64,000 nt of DNA from UBA4427 sp046351135 (GTDB lineage Bacteria; Myxococcota_A; UBA9160; UBA4427). Both the position numbers and the translations under genes were made by a program. The notes beneath the pieces are model-generated. The model had not been told where the DNA came from. It worked only from the letters and a program-made list of their open reading frames with translations, and did not search any database. The stretch lies in NCBI GenBank assembly GCA_046351135.1, contig JAXLZA010000002.1:186001-250000 (forward strand), given 5' to 3'. Below, piece by piece: positions 62,860 to 64,000 of this stretch. Position 1 is the first letter of the stretch. Each line of letters begins with the position of its first letter.

Positions 62860-63013
62860 CGAAGCGAGCGCGGCCCCGATCGATCGATGGTAAATCGGTG
62901 ACGTATTCGGGTCCAATTTTGACAAAACAGTGAGGATCTCGGCCGACTGCGGAGCGACTGGGCGATCGCTGTTATTCGTTCGCCGCGCTTCACCCGAACC
63001 ACGAGATTCCGAG

Positions 63014-64000
63014 ATGTTCCCCCCGATCCTTCCGCTTGCCGAGACCTGGCGGCGTTCTTCGCGATCCGCTGCACACCCCCGCGCGCGCGCGACGGGCTGG
63101 GCCTCCCGGATCCTGATCGCGTGCACGCTCGGGCTGCTCGGCCCCATGCCGCCCGCTGCTGCGCAGGCGACCGATCCCGCGGTGCCCGCCGAGTCGACCC
63201 CGGCGGACGGCTCTCCGGAGGTCGTGGTGGACGATTCGGGCGAGATCGAGGATTTCGTCGTCGAGGCCGTCCTCGCGAGCGACCCCCTGGCGAGCACCGT
63301 CGAGCTCCGCCTCGAGAGCGATCAGCTCATGAACCTGCTTTCGGCCGAGGACATGTCGAAGTTCGCGGCGAGCGACGTGGGCGACGCGTTGAAGCGCGTC
63401 GCGGGCGTCAACGTGATCGGCGGTCAGTTCGCGGTGATCCGCGGCCTCGAGGATCGCTACAGCAGCACGCTCTACAACGGCGCCCCGGTCCCGAGCCCGG
63501 ATCCGACGCGGCAGTCGGTCCAGCTCGATCTGTTTCCCGCCGACATCGTGTCGAACATCCAGGTCGTGAAGACCTTCTCCGCGGCGTCGCCCAGCAACTC
63601 CTCGGGCGGCTCGATCGACATCGTGACCCACGACTATCCGGAGGAGCTGACCTTCAAGGTCGGGATGGGGAGCGGCTTCAACGAGCGCGCCCTCGACGAG
63701 TTCCGACGCTACGACAACCTCTCGGCGACCGGCGTCCCGATCCACGCGGACGACACGATCGAGTCGGAGTACTCGGTGCTCTTCGGCGGGCGCGAAGTGC
63801 TCTTCGATCGCGAAGTCCGCTTCAAGCTCGTCTTCTCGAACGAGATCGACTACGAGACGCGCAACGGCATGCAATGGCGGCGGGAGCCGCAACAGGGCGA
63901 CTTTCCCCGAACGCGTCCCGATGGATCGACGTTCTTCCTCCGGACCGGCGGTCTGGCCCTCGGCGAGCTCAACCGCCCGGCCATGCGCTGGGACACCCAG
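63014..64000 (+). CDS. TonB-dependent outer-membrane receptor (3' end outside window)
   Basis: The frame opens at ATG 63014 and is open to the window edge (329 codons). A signal peptide (LIACTLGLLGPMPPAAAQA) is followed by an acidic linker and a plug domain: SAEDMSKFAASDVGDALKRV, AGVNVIGGQFAVIRGLEDRY, LFPADIVSNIQVVKTFS and GGSIDIVT, after which the barrel begins (SEYSVLFGGREVLF). It should import a ligand with energy from the TonB system at 27810-33334. The 154 bases upstream hold a TTGACA inside a TTTTG-A-CAAAA palindrome (62917-62927), a possible operator, with no clear -10. Confidence 0.9.
   Translation, partial: MFPPILPLAETWRRSSRSAAHPRARATGWASRILIACTLGLLGPMPPAAAQATDPAVPAESTPADGSPEVVVDDSGEIEDFVVEAVLASDPLASTVELRLESDQLMNLLSAEDMSKFAASDVGDALKRVAGVNVIGGQFAVIRGLEDRYSSTLYNGAPVPSPDPTRQSVQLDLFPADIVSNIQVVKTFSAASPSNSSGGSIDIVTHDYPEELTFKVGMGSGFNERALDEFRRYDNLSATGVPIHADDTIESEYSVLFGGREVLFDREVRFKLVFSNEIDYETRNGMQWRREPQQGDFPRTRPDGSTFFLRTGGLALGELNRPAMRWDTQ

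Noticed and set aside
62917..62927. TTTTG-A-CAAAA palindrome with TTGACA before the TonB-dependent receptor
   Set aside because: No -10 hexamer at the right distance and only an 11-base site, so I do not list it as a promoter, though it could be an operator.
1..64000. Search by eye for tRNA, rRNA, CRISPR arrays, insertion sequences and phage genes
   Set aside because: No candidate met even a loose standard; a covariance-model search would be needed to exclude small RNAs.

Overview
This is GC-rich bacterial chromosome, packed with genes and with heavy G/C use at third codon positions. It has many ATGA/GTGA/TGATG start-stop overlaps. The gene set (Bat/MoxR aerotolerance operon, PEP-CTERM proteins with an exosortase, TonB energising operon with extra ExbB/ExbD, Ino1, several cytochromes P450 and amidohydrolases, CarH-type light regulator) fits a Gram-negative, probably aerobic, free-living member of the former Deltaproteobacteria (Myxococcota or Binatota-like). 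That placement is inference only. I saw no rRNA, tRNA, CRISPR, insertion sequence or phage.

Layout. 1-3650: three PEP-CTERM surface proteins, one cut by the window edge and one apparently 5'-truncated. 3874-4335: SnoaL-like protein. 4562-15418: six-gene MoxR/DUF58/Bat operon in which BatB+BatC-like and BatD+BatE-like parts are fused into two very large proteins. 15486-18187: inositol-phosphate synthase, a GST-like protein and a secreted beta-helix protein. 18248-24388 (minus): coupled operon of an N-acyl-D-amino-acid deacylase-like amidohydrolase, a lipoprotein, an alpha/beta hydrolase and a DUF481 outer-membrane protein. 24530-27540: two membrane proteins flanking a secreted di-haem peroxidase preceded by a Fur-box-like palindrome. 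27810-33679: DUF3450-ExbB-ExbB-ExbD-ExbD-TonB-TPR operon. 34253-38333: HbpS/GlcG-like protein, two P450s and a frameshifted zinc alcohol dehydrogenase. 38412-39631: a decayed SGNH/GDSL hydrolase fragment and a PEP-CTERM protein. 39973-46742: membrane protein, HerA-like ATPase, amidohydrolase, HtpX protease and a third P450.

46835-55233 is the most coherent system: a light/B12-responsive photo-oxidative stress island. A CarH/LitR-type MerR regulator with an intact adenosylcobalamin signature is divergent from a group-2 sigma-70 factor, across a short AT-rich promoter with a near-perfect palindrome. Downstream of the regulator are a renalase-like FAD enzyme and DNA photolyase, translationally coupled to it, then an SRPBCC protein and a DUF523/DUF1722 protein. 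Behind the sigma gene are a DUF393 thiol protein and a phytoene-desaturase-like FAD enzyme.

55230-58313 (minus) is a tightly coupled exosortase operon (exosortase, exosortase-associated membrane protein, TauE-like transporter, DUF4185 protein), presumably serving the PEP-CTERM proteins scattered through the window. 58383-64000: an OmpR-type regulator with Glu at the phospho-acceptor position faces a cluster of a secreted beta-helix protein, a PEP-CTERM protein, a strong TTCG-loop terminator, a secreted protein of unknown function and the start of a TonB-dependent receptor.
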